NCBI GenBank assembly: GCA_013001805.1
Contig: JABDLW010000685.1
Location: 1-6,021 of the forward strand
DNA length: 6,021 bases
Source of the DNA: Saprospiraceae bacterium
GTDB taxonomy: Bacteria > Bacteroidota > Bacteroidia > Chitinophagales > Saprospiraceae
Direction of reading: 5' to 3'
Both the position numbers and the translations under genes were made by a program. The notes below the pieces were generated by a model, which was not told where the DNA came from, made no database searches, and saw nothing but the letters and a program-made list of their open reading frames with translations. Of the stretch, positions 1 to 6,021 are shown in pieces (the stretch's first letter is position 1; the number at the start of each line of letters is the position of its first letter).

Positions 1-1
1 G

Positions 2-1681
2 ATCAAGATCGACATGGGCATGATCATCAGCAGGGTGTATAATTTCAAGAGGGATTGTGATTCCATTGCCAATTGGGCTGAAATGGCATCGGCATTATAT
101 GACCAACTCAATGATCAACGTGGTAAAGGCGATGTGTACTATCAAAGAGCCTATGCAGCCTTCTGTCGCATGGCGTATGAGGAAGCAATGGATCAAATCA
201 TGAGCGGTTTAAAGATCATGGAGGATCTGGAAGATGATGCCGGCATTGCTTTGGGTCACTTGCGTATGGCCAGGATTTTTCATTTTACTTTCAAAATGGC
301 CCAAAGTGCCGAGTATGGCAAATTGGCCGCCCAAAGATTTGAAAGGCTGAAAGACTATCCGAATGCGTGGGACTCCTGGAGTTTTGCCGGTCACGGTTAC
401 CGAATGGAAAATGATAGCCTGCAGGCACTAGCATGCTTTGATAAGGGACGGAGTATGGCCTTGCAATCCGGTATACCAGCAATTGAAGGGATGGCATACA
501 ATGACCTTGCTGCTTTTTTTATGGAATATGAAATGTATGATTCTGCTGCGATATATTACCAAAAAGCGCTGGACCTGGTTAAACCAGAAGACGAGCGACA
601 GGTGATGGTCATTAAAAATGGATTAGGTCAGGTGTATCTGCACACTGGCCAATATCAAAAATGCATTGATCTCCTCAGCGAAGCCATGACGGTGGTAAAG
701 AAAACCGGCGATACATTTTTTTTGACGGAGTTGCCGGAATATATTGGTCAATCGTACGCTGCCCTGGGTCAATATGATAGTGCCTACAAATACATGGAAT
801 TGAACTGGCGATTCTCGGACAGTCTTTTTACCGTTAATCAGGATAAGGCACTGGAAGAAATGAAGACCAAGTATGAATCAGATCAAAAGGATGCATTAAT
901 TGCGCTCCGGGAAAGTGAACGCAAATATATCTTTGCCATCCTCATCGCTGTTTCTGTGCTGGCTTTCATGATCTATCGGCGCTATATCAGTAAAAAAAGG
1001 ACAACCGAAATACTGAATCAGCGGAATAAAGAAAAAGATTTCCTCCTAAGAGAAATCCATCACCGGGTAAAAAACAACCTCCAGATCCTCTCCAGTCTAT
1101 TAAACCTGCAACAGGAATATATTAAAGATGAAAGTGCCCTCAACGCACTTATTGAAGGAAGAAACCGGGTACAATCTATGGCCTTAATTCATCAACAATT
1201 ATATTCGGACACAAATATTGTCGCGGTGGACATGAGACAATATATTGGTGAACTATGTGAACATCTGAGTGATTCATTTACCACTTTGGAAAAAAGTGTG
1301 ACGATAAAGTCTGACATCCTCCCTGACTTATTTGATGTCGAAACTGCCATACCCTTGGGATTGATTGTCAACGAATTGATTACTAATTCCATTAAGTACG
1401 CTTTTAGCGATAGAAATCAGGGTACCATAAAGGTTAAATTATGGAAAGGCGACACAGGCAAACTTTGTCTTTCGGTTTCCGATGATGGTAAAGGTCTGTC
1501 TCACCCCGATCAAGCCACTACACATCATTCCTTTGGTACCGACTTGATTAAAATGCTAAGTAATAAATTAAAGGGAAATATTGAATTGGATACTGCCAAC
1601 GGATATACAACCATAATCACTTTTGAACGGTATAAAATTGTGGACCCGGACTTTATTAATAAACATTCGGTCCTCAATTGA
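2..1681 (+). CDS. TPR-containing sensor histidine kinase, HisKA_2 type (5' partial)
   Basis: Membrane sensor kinase predicted to autophosphorylate on histidine and pass phosphate to a response regulator not visible here. The frame is open to the left edge, so the ATG at 14 is probably internal and the N-terminus (expected signal peptide and further TPRs) is missing. Numbering from that ATG: TPR-like helical repeats at about 35-275; a charged coiled-coil at about 278-304; one membrane helix at about 305-323; then the dimerisation/phosphoacceptor segment with REIHHRVKNNLQ, where His349/His350 lie in the H-box and His350 aligns with the HRxKN core. The HATPase follows: N-box NELITNSIKYAF (Asn453, Asn458), G1 box DDGKG (490-494) and FGT (507-509). 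All expected kinase motifs are present. There is no receiver or output domain after the ATPase. The repeats probably face the periplasm and the kinase the cytoplasm. It converges on the lipoprotein gene. Family assignment is firm; the signal sensed is unknown. Confidence 0.93.
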   Translation: MKIDMGMIISRVYNFKRDCDSIANWAEMASALYDQLNDQRGKGDVYYQRAYAAFCRMAYEEAMDQIMSGLKIMEDLEDDAGIALGHLRMARIFHFTFKMAQSAEYGKLAAQRFERLKDYPNAWDSWSFAGHGYRMENDSLQALACFDKGRSMALQSGIPAIEGMAYNDLAAFFMEYEMYDSAAIYYQKALDLVKPEDERQVMVIKNGLGQVYLHTGQYQKCIDLLSEAMTVVKKTGDTFFLTELPEYIGQSYAALGQYDSAYKYMELNWRFSDSLFTVNQDKALEEMKTKYESDQKDALIALRESERKYIFAILIAVSVLAFMIYRRYISKKRTTEILNQRNKEKDFLLREIHHRVKNNLQILSSLLNLQQEYIKDESALNALIEGRNRVQSMALIHQQLYSDTNIVAVDMRQYIGELCEHLSDSFTTLEKSVTIKSDILPDLFDVETAIPLGLIVNELITNSIKYAFSDRNQGTIKVKLWKGDTGKLCLSVSDDGKGLSHPDQATTHHSFGTDLIKMLSNKLKGNIELDTANGYTTIITFERYKIVDPDFINKHSVLN

Positions 1682-1685
1682 GGAC
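1670..1685. repeat. Perfect 16-bp palindrome over the kinase stop codon
   Basis: The sequence GTCCTCAATTGAGGAC equals its own reverse complement and contains the TGA stop at 1679-1681. As RNA it would form a 6-bp GC-rich stem with an AATT loop. No T-tract follows, so it is not a standard intrinsic terminator. It may help end or stabilise the kinase transcript, or be a protein-binding site. The palindrome is directly seen; the function is unknown. Confidence 0.6.
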
Positions 1686-1756
1686 AAAGAGAGTGACTGC
1701 CACTTTATCATTTCCCAAGATTCGGCTGAGAAATTGAATATGCTTACCGCTTACAA

Positions 1757-1786
1757 GGAAAGGTGCACCATGTAAATGCACCTTCC
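1757..1786. terminator. Candidate hairpin between convergent genes
   Basis: Inverted arms AAGGTGCA (1760-1767) and TGCACCTT (1777-1784) pair perfectly around a 9-base loop. With one bulged A the stem extends to GG/CC at 1757-1758 and 1785-1786. It lies 75 bases after the kinase stop. Neither strand has a T-tract directly after it, so the terminator call rests mainly on its place between two convergent genes. It could also be a 3'-end stabilising structure. Confidence 0.4.
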
Positions 1787-1821
1787 AAAAGATACCTGTA
1801 AAAAAAATCTATTCAGATGAC

Positions 1822-1836
1822 CCGTGAATGCCACGG
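1822..1836 (-). terminator. Weak hairpin downstream of the lipoprotein gene
   Basis: CCGTG (1822-1826) and CACGG (1832-1836) form a 5-bp GC-rich stem with a 5-base loop, 67 bases past the lipoprotein stop on the minus strand. A run of eight T (minus strand) begins 14 bases further on, at 1807. The gap is longer than in a canonical terminator. The stem cannot form together with the larger stem at 1835-1907 because they share bases 1835-1836. Confidence 0.25.
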
Positions 1837-1902
1837 TGAGCCGAGCAAAAGTGAACTACGCTGGTAGAAGCTTGTTGCCTTAGCCGGCATTGCGCTTGGC
1901 CA

Positions 1903-2094
1903 TCACCTGGCAAATGCAGTAGATTTAACAAATGGAGTACCAGCCAGCCTACCTGAACTGACCGTCCCTGCCTGTGGTTTCATTGCCTCAGTACATTCGG
2001 TACAATCATCCCCTGTGCTATCAGGCACATGCCAGCAGGAGCTAAAGCTTAAGGATAAAAGAAAAAAAGCACAGATGATCCATTGAAATTTCAT
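1903..2094 (-). CDS. Small putative lipoprotein with CxxC motif
   Basis: A 63-residue hypothetical protein. The first 20 residues look like a type II signal peptide: Lys2, a hydrophobic core at about 5-17, and a lipobox-like FSSC ending at Cys20, which would be acylated and anchored in the envelope. The mature part is about 44 residues. It begins with an acidic segment carrying Cys31-Thr-Glu-Cys34, a CxxC pair that could form a disulphide or bind metal, and ends in a Gly/Ser/Thr-rich tail without recognisable fold. The ATG at 2094 is preceded by A/T-rich sequence without a Shine-Dalgarno, as is usual in Bacteroidota. The gene lies 97 bases after the CHAT stop on the same strand and has a candidate promoter of its own. 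The signal peptide is convincing; the C-terminal half is not clearly protein-like, so the gene may be truncated or its end may be non-native. Function unknown. Confidence 0.55.
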   Translation of the reverse strand: MKFQWIICAFFLLSLSFSSCWHVPDSTGDDCTECTEAMKPQAGTVSSGRLAGTPFVKSTAFAR

Positions 2095-2146
2095 GATGAT
2101 TCATTTTAATTTTTTTGTAATTGATTCTCGTCACCATGACATGTGC

Positions 2147-2178
2147 CAATACTAAAAATGTTATCAAGCTACGCCAAA
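2147..2178 (-). promoter_or_regulatory. Candidate Bacteroidota-type promoter for the lipoprotein gene
   Basis: On the minus strand TTTG (2178-2175) is followed after 20 bases by TAGTATTG (2154-2147). The Bacteroidota housekeeping pattern is TTTG, about 19-21 bases, then TAnnTTTG, so there is one mismatch in the -7 box and the spacing is right. Transcription would begin near 2140, giving a leader of about 45 bases before the ATG at 2094. It sits wholly in the gap after the CHAT gene, which suggests that the lipoprotein can be expressed independently. Confidence 0.4.
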
Positions 2179-2191
2179 ATATCTCTAATTT

Positions 2192-5140
2192 TTATTTAAA
2201 AAGTACGAATGCTGCCCAATAATAGGGATCCGGATATTGAAGTTTGATCGTTCGCTGTGCCTGCATCAAGGCTTCATTGGTCGTCAACCCCTCGAGCAGA
2301 TATTTGTAGAAATGGACAAACAGTTCGCTGGTTGCTTCATCCGGAACATCCCATAGACTAATAAGCAACTCAGTACTGCCGGCCATCTTAAATGCTCTCT
2401 GTAAACCAAATACTCCCTCTCCGTCCGCAATAGCACCACGTCCGGTTTCACACGCTGATAGGGCCACCAACCTGGTGCCGGATAGATCTAAATCTGCTAT
2501 CTCCTGGGCAGTGACTACGCCATCCTGGCCGGAAGAAAATAAGGTATCTGTACTCCAAGCCATATTGACATTACTCAGGACAATACCAGAACGCATTAGA
2601 GGAAGCGCTGCATTGCGGATGCGCTGCCCTAAGGTTCGTGGAATCCTGATCGAGGTATCTTTCGCAAAAAAGAAGCCATGCGTGGCCAAATGCAATATGG
2701 TTGGTCTCAAGGAATCCAGGAGCATATAGAAATGATCTTCGCTGGCATCGGCTCCCCGGCTGAAGGCAACTTGGATATCTCTGCTCTGCAAAAGAGCATT
2801 AATCTGGTTAATTTCTCTTGATGTTTCCGGGAGTGGGAAGAAATAGTCACCTGTAGTTTCGGAATTTTTATCTATTGCTTCACCAAAATCGGGATCACCC
2901 ACTAAATAAATCGATGAAATTTCATTGGCAGATGATTGGTTAAAAACAAAGTCACGTAAGTTGCTATAATAATTAAAATCAAAGCGCTCCAGCAGCGTTT
3001 TCGACTCTTTCTCATCGTAAAGTAGCCCACCAAAAGCAATTTGATGTAATAATCCCTCCGGTGACAGGTGGATCATTTCAATATCCTCTAAATAAGGGTG
3101 CAGAGGAGCCCAAATCAGTTGGTAGAGCATATGATTAACTTCCACATTGTGGGTGAAGTGAGAGCTTGATTCCAGGATTTGCTTAAGCTCTCGCTCACTG
3201 CATAAATAAACGAGCCTGGGATTTGGCTCGGCTGCCGTCATTATGGAGGCGTAATAAAGGATACTATCCGGCAACCTGCCATACTCATCAGTCACATAGT
3301 AATTGAAAAAATCAATTGCCGCTTCATTTTCTGCCAGCTTTCCAATGATTTGATCAGTATGAACCAATGCTTGGCGGTTCTGCAGCGGAGTGCTTTGTCT
3401 GGCCACCGATTTTTCCAGCATTTCCACTCGCTTCTCCAGGCTGTCGATGGATATACCCTGCTCCTTTCTTTCATTATAATTGGAAAAATACAATTGGGTT
3501 AATAGTTTTCGGGATTGCAGCCATTCCTGATACATCGGCTCGGCATCTGAAGTCAGATAGCTCTGCTTACTTTGTAACAGGCCTTTGGCATAATCCAGTG
3601 CCAGGGTTTTGGTGGCCAGATTAATGTCCTGCACCTCCCTGTGCAAGTCTTTATTTGGCGTTCCACAGGCATAAGAGAAAAAAACATCAAAATTTCCCAT
3701 TGCTTCCAGTCGATAACTGAGTCGTGCCGCAGCGGCAAAATTTCCAAAGTAGGCGTTCAACAACTTTAGTTGTAATGCATTCGCCTTATGGTAATATGCT
3801 ATGACATGATCAATGGAATCCAGCTTAGAATAAGTTCTTGCCAGATTGTAGAGGGTAGTTTTATAGTCAGGATGATTAACTCCCAGTAGTATTGAATCCA
3901 ATGCTTCCGTTTGACGATAAAGGTGCAAAGCTCCCTGAATGTCTCCGCTTACTTCTTTAAATCGCGCATAATTACTTAAAGCCGTGGCAAAACCGATGTT
4001 TTCCTTCCCGGAAACTTCTTCCATCATGTCAATAGCTAATGCGTAGAGTGAATCGGCCTCACGATCCTGATAGTTATATTCTTCAATGGATGCTAACCCC
4101 ATTAGTATCTGCGCTCGTATGGAATTGATTTCGTTGTTAAAAAAAACATCAGCGAGGGTTAATGCCTGCAGATAATACTTTTGCGCCGTTTCATTATTCC
4201 CCAAAAAATAGTTGACCTCGGCGATCCGGTAGAGTGCCATACTGGCGTCCTTGTGATCTTCCACCTGCATAAATGATTTAAATGCCGCTTCATATCTTTC
4301 GATAGCCGCCTCGTGGTCTCCCAGGCTAAAAAGAATCGATCCCCGTGCGGATGCATTAAATCCCCGGATGGAAGGCACCGCACAAGAACCTCTCTGCAGA
4401 TTTTCGGATTGACTTAGAAACTGATCTGCTTGTAAAAGATCACCCTGCACATAAAAATAAAGTGCATAATCATTTAAAACAAGCCAGTAAAGGGGACTTT
4501 GCTGGCATCCATTGGATTCCAAAACGTTTTTCGCCTTCTCGAAATATTGACCTGCTTTGCGCATTTTTGACTGCTCCAAAAAGAGAATAGCTAAGGCATT
4601 AAACACCCGGGCAGAAAACACCGAAGCTCCGGAAATCAACGAATCGCACTTCAACAGGTAGTCTTCAGCGGAATCCATTTTCTGGAGATGCATTAAATAC
4701 AATCCATACTCTCCGAGTACCCTGGACCTAATGACCTCATTGTCTATTTCTGCTTTTAATAAGACGTTAAAGAGTGAATCTGCTTTAGGCCAATTTTCTC
4801 TTTTTGCATGATAGCGTGCCAGAAAGATCTCGTATTCATATTGCGAGGATGGTGATTCCTTTTTCCAATCTACTCCGCGCAAAGACACTAATTGATGCTC
4901 CACCTGCTCCATTTTTTCTAATTCCAAAAAGACCTTGGCCATGAGAAGCTCGGTGGATAATTTAATGGAAGCTTGAGATTTAGTTACTGTTTTATATTCC
5001 TCGAATAATGGAATAAGGTCACAGTAGAGTCCCTGGTCATAAAGAGATTGCCAGGAAGATGTTTCCTGAGCACTTAGTACAGTCGACGACAAATAAAAAA
5101 ACCAAAGCCAAATGCCGGAGCTATGCTTTAAAAAAGACAT
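2192..5140 (-). CDS. Exported TPR-CHAT protein, predicted caspase-like cysteine peptidase
   Basis: A 982-residue protein. The ATG at 5140 is preferred over an in-frame TTG two codons upstream because it starts a clean signal peptide: Lys5, hydrophobic core at about 9-22, cleavage likely after LSA (24). The region at about 30-470 is a long array of TPR-like helical pairs, with repeats such as AAIERYEAAFKSF and TAQKYYLQALTLA, which usually bind proteins. A charged coiled-coil linker follows, then a C-terminal CHAT domain from about 640 to the end. CHAT hallmarks are LIWAPL (675-680), LSPEGLLHQIAFG (about 692-704), LHLATHG with catalytic His821, LVALSACETG with catalytic Cys897, GEGVFGLQRAF, SLWDVPDEAT and the terminal YYWAAFVLFK. 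The dyad is complete, so peptidase activity is plausible; substrates are unknown. CHAT is known from separase/caspase-like proteins and from TPR-CHAT defence effectors, but the signal peptide points to a periplasmic or outer role. A 35-codon ORF ends 8 bases upstream, suggesting coupling. Confidence 0.93.
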   Translation of the reverse strand: MSFLKHSSGIWLWFFYLSSTVLSAQETSSWQSLYDQGLYCDLIPLFEEYKTVTKSQASIKLSTELLMAKVFLELEKMEQVEHQLVSLRGVDWKKESPSSQYEYEIFLARYHAKRENWPKADSLFNVLLKAEIDNEVIRSRVLGEYGLYLMHLQKMDSAEDYLLKCDSLISGASVFSARVFNALAILFLEQSKMRKAGQYFEKAKNVLESNGCQQSPLYWLVLNDYALYFYVQGDLLQADQFLSQSENLQRGSCAVPSIRGFNASARGSILFSLGDHEAAIERYEAAFKSFMQVEDHKDASMALYRIAEVNYFLGNNETAQKYYLQALTLADVFFNNEINSIRAQILMGLASIEEYNYQDREADSLYALAIDMMEEVSGKENIGFATALSNYARFKEVSGDIQGALHLYRQTEALDSILLGVNHPDYKTTLYNLARTYSKLDSIDHVIAYYHKANALQLKLLNAYFGNFAAAARLSYRLEAMGNFDVFFSYACGTPNKDLHREVQDINLATKTLALDYAKGLLQSKQSYLTSDAEPMYQEWLQSRKLLTQLYFSNYNERKEQGISIDSLEKRVEMLEKSVARQSTPLQNRQALVHTDQIIGKLAENEAAIDFFNYYVTDEYGRLPDSILYYASIMTAAEPNPRLVYLCSERELKQILESSSHFTHNVEVNHMLYQLIWAPLHPYLEDIEMIHLSPEGLLHQIAFGGLLYDEKESKTLLERFDFNYYSNLRDFVFNQSSANEISSIYLVGDPDFGEAIDKNSETTGDYFFPLPETSREINQINALLQSRDIQVAFSRGADASEDHFYMLLDSLRPTILHLATHGFFFAKDTSIRIPRTLGQRIRNAALPLMRSGIVLSNVNMAWSTDTLFSSGQDGVVTAQEIADLDLSGTRLVALSACETGRGAIADGEGVFGLQRAFKMAGSTELLISLWDVPDEATSELFVHFYKYLLEGLTTNEALMQAQRTIKLQYPDPYYWAAFVLFK

Positions 5141-5148
5141 AACCAAAT

Positions 5149-5256
5149 CTAATCATTTAGCATCGGTTTATCGACTAGCAGAAATTTTACATCCATCATC
5201 ATGTCTCTCAACGGAAGTATAAAATGCACCTGAAACCGGGCAATTTCACCCTTCAT
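5149..5256 (-). CDS. Candidate 35-residue micro-ORF just upstream of the CHAT gene
   Basis: The ATG at 5256 opens a 35-codon frame ending in TAG at 5149-5151, 8 bases before the CHAT ATG. AAGG (minus strand, 5265-5262) stands 5 bases before the ATG, a usable ribosome-binding site. The peptide starts MKGEIARFQV and ends VDKPMLND; it mixes hydrophobic and charged residues and shows no signal peptide or known motif. The same frame stays open upstream for 18 more codons, to a TAA at 5311-5313, and reads like protein (for example NRLTWDSLLTNAS), but has no ATG there. So this may be a genuine small gene, a leader peptide coupled to CHAT translation, or the remnant of a decayed gene. No homology is recognised. 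Confidence 0.3.
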   Translation of the reverse strand: MKGEIARFQVHFILPLRDMMMDVKFLLVDKPMLND

Positions 5257-5261
5257 TTCAA

Positions 5262-5265
5262 CCTT
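5262..5265 (-). promoter_or_regulatory. Possible ribosome-binding site of the micro-ORF
   Basis: AAGG on the minus strand, five bases before the ATG at 5256. Among the minus-strand starts in this window it is the only one with a purine-rich Shine-Dalgarno-like match, which is the main support for translation of the 35-codon ORF. Four bases can match by chance. Confidence 0.25.
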
Positions 5266-5311
5266 GGAGGCATTCGTTAGCAAGGAATCCCAGGTCAGCC
5301 TGTTCCAATGT

Positions 5312-5337
5312 TACTGTGGTTATTAAACTTCACAGTA
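5312..5337 (-). terminator. Candidate hairpin after the T9SS cargo gene
   Basis: TACTGTG (5312-5318) and CACAGTA (5331-5337) are perfect 7-base inverted arms around a 12-base loop. On the minus strand the stem starts 19 bases after the stop of the secreted protein gene. No T-tract follows, so it would be an atypical or factor-dependent terminator, or a 3' stabiliser that separates this transcript from the CHAT gene. Confidence 0.3.
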
Positions 5338-5356
5338 GATAAAACTACACCACGAT

Positions 5357-6021
5357 CTAATTGACCAATAACTTTTGCGTACTGACCTCTTGGCCGTCAT
5401 CCAGGGTAATTAAATAAATTCCGGGAATAGCCGCAGCGGGAACCGGCATTCTCAGGATCTCACCCGGTGAGACTTGTAATTTCTCCTTAGATAAATAGCG
5501 GCCCTCTACATTCCGGAATGCTAAGTGAATCAGCCGATTGCTGGAAAATGAAGTCGGTATATGTACAAAGTCCGTAGCTGGATTAGGCCAGACGGGCAAA
5601 AAGGATTCGTGACTTTGGTCAGCAACCAAAGTGGTCATTGTGTCAACCTGTAGCGTTGCCGTGTATAGACCTCGGCCATGAGTAGCCACCACAAAAGTAA
5701 AATCAGAGACACGGTAGCGAATCATATCGCAGCGGACATTGGCCAATCCTTCATTATCCGGAACCCATGCTGTAGCACTTCGACTACTGGCATCTATTTG
5801 CGCCGTGCTCCAAACGCCCATTTCAGTGGCTAAAAAAGCCTGTTCTCCATGCAAAGGATGAAAAATGGCCCAACGTACCGGAAAATCGGGTAAATCCCCC
5901 TGAATGCTGGACCAGGAGGCCCCTCCATTGGTGCTTTCCCAAACACTTTCGATGCCATAGTTACTAAAGGCGATCAATAAGTGCTGGGGATCGCTCGGAT
6001 CAATATCAATCGAACTTAAAT
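5357..6021 (-). CDS. Secreted BNR/sortilin-like repeat protein with T9SS type A sorting domain (5' partial)
   Basis: The last 221 codons of a gene that runs off the right edge; the frame is open to 6021, and a TTG at 5977 is internal, not a start. The visible N-terminal part reads like beta-propeller repeats of the BNR/Vps10 (sortilin) kind: IDIDPSDPQHLLIAFSNYG is followed by an Asp-box-like STNGGASW, then FLATEMGVWST and VVATHGRGLYTA, where the turn motif recurs. The last roughly 80 residues form a typical type IX secretion C-terminal domain: PVWPNPATDFVHI near its start, a central strand region, and GIYLITLDDGQ with KLLVN at the end. The protein is therefore predicted to cross the outer membrane by T9SS and be released or attached to the cell surface. 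The full protein is probably much longer. Its ligand or enzyme activity cannot be judged from this part. The CHAT gene follows after 216 bases on the same strand. Confidence 0.9.
   Translation of the reverse strand, partial: LSSIDIDPSDPQHLLIAFSNYGIESVWESTNGGASWSSIQGDLPDFPVRWAIFHPLHGEQAFLATEMGVWSTAQIDASSRSATAWVPDNEGLANVRCDMIRYRVSDFTFVVATHGRGLYTATLQVDTMTTLVADQSHESFLPVWPNPATDFVHIPTSFSSNRLIHLAFRNVEGRYLSKEKLQVSPGEILRMPVPAAAIPGIYLITLDDGQEVSTQKLLVN

Larger units (their letters stand above)
1682..1902. other. Structured non-coding region between convergent genes
   Basis: This 221-base stretch separates the 3' ends of the kinase and the lipoprotein gene and holds no convincing gene. It contains the hairpin at 1757-1786, a run of eight A at 1800-1807 (eight T on the minus strand), a short hairpin CCGTG/CACGG at 1822-1836, and the left arm of a larger imperfect stem that reaches 1907. 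On the minus strand the order is stem, 14 bases, then the T-run, which is too far apart for a classic intrinsic terminator. Short open stretches exist in several frames, but each is broken by stops. Confidence 0.5.

Noticed and set aside
14..16. ATG at 14 as the true start of the kinase
   Set aside because: The frame is open to the window edge and this ATG lies inside the TPR region with no signal peptide, so the real start is outside the window.
1682..1775. Short coding-like plus-strand frame directly after the kinase stop, +1 to the kinase frame
   Set aside because: The kinase already ends soon after a complete HATPase domain, as expected, and the extension has no domain, so a frameshift is not needed.
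1868..2085. 72-codon open plus-strand stretch opposite the lipoprotein gene
   Set aside because: It has no ATG near its beginning, follows an in-frame TAG at 1865-1867, and the minus-strand frame with signal peptide and lipobox explains the region better. It does reduce confidence in the lipoprotein tail.
2475..2729. 84-codon plus-strand ORF inside the CHAT gene
   Set aside because: It lies antisense to the most conserved catalytic part of CHAT, has no recognisable domain and is best explained as a shadow frame.
3367..3624. 85-codon plus-strand ORF inside the CHAT gene
   Set aside because: Antisense to the coiled-coil linker of a clear gene; no start signal or family resemblance.
5141..5146. 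TTG at 5146 as the CHAT start, adding two residues
   Set aside because: The ATG at 5140 is in the same frame, starts a normal signal peptide, and ATG is the far commoner start; TTG GTT adds nothing recognisable.
5144..5151. TAGATTTG, a perfect match to the Bacteroidota -7 box, 3 bases before the CHAT ATG
   Set aside because: No TTTG or TTG lies 17-23 bases upstream, and transcription would begin at or inside the start codon; probably chance in A/T-rich sequence, though a leaderless transcript is not excluded.
5975..5977. TTG at 5977 as the start of the T9SS cargo gene
   Set aside because: The same frame continues to 6021 and encodes a repeat-typical segment (IDIDPSDPQH), so the TTG is internal.

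Overview
The window looks like Bacteroidota chromosome, most likely from the Saprospiria/Lewinella-type part of the phylum. The clues are a C-terminal type IX secretion sorting domain, a TPR-containing HisKA_2 histidine kinase, a long TPR-CHAT protein with a signal peptide, a small lipoprotein, start regions that are A-rich rather than carrying Shine-Dalgarno sequences, and one promoter close to the Bacteroidota TTTG / TAnnTTTG pattern. The family-level placement is inference.

Layout: (1) Bases 2-1681, plus strand: the 3' part of a membrane histidine kinase (TPR sensor, one membrane helix, HisKA_2, HATPase), cut by the left edge. A perfect 16-bp palindrome sits on its stop codon. (2) Bases 1682-1902: a non-coding, hairpin-rich stretch between convergent genes. 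(3) Bases 1903-2094, minus strand: a 63-residue putative lipoprotein with a CxxC motif and its own candidate promoter at 2147-2178. (4) Bases 2192-5140, minus strand: a 982-residue exported TPR-CHAT protein with an intact His/Cys dyad. (5) Bases 5141-5356: a 216-base gap holding a 35-codon candidate micro-ORF that ends 8 bases before the CHAT start, and a 7-bp hairpin. (6) Bases 5357-6021, minus strand: the C-terminal end of a secreted BNR/sortilin-like repeat protein with a T9SS type A sorting domain, cut by the right edge.

The three minus-strand genes all lie in the same direction and all encode exported products (T9SS cargo, periplasmic CHAT, lipoprotein). The kinase faces them from the other strand and no response regulator is visible. 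The most interesting point is the CHAT protein. Its family is best known for caspase-like proteases in intracellular defence and cell-death systems, but this one has a signal peptide. It is flanked closely by two very small uncharacterised ORFs that could be partners, regulators or substrates. That is a hypothesis, not a demonstrated system. No mobile element, CRISPR array, tRNA or rRNA was recognised.
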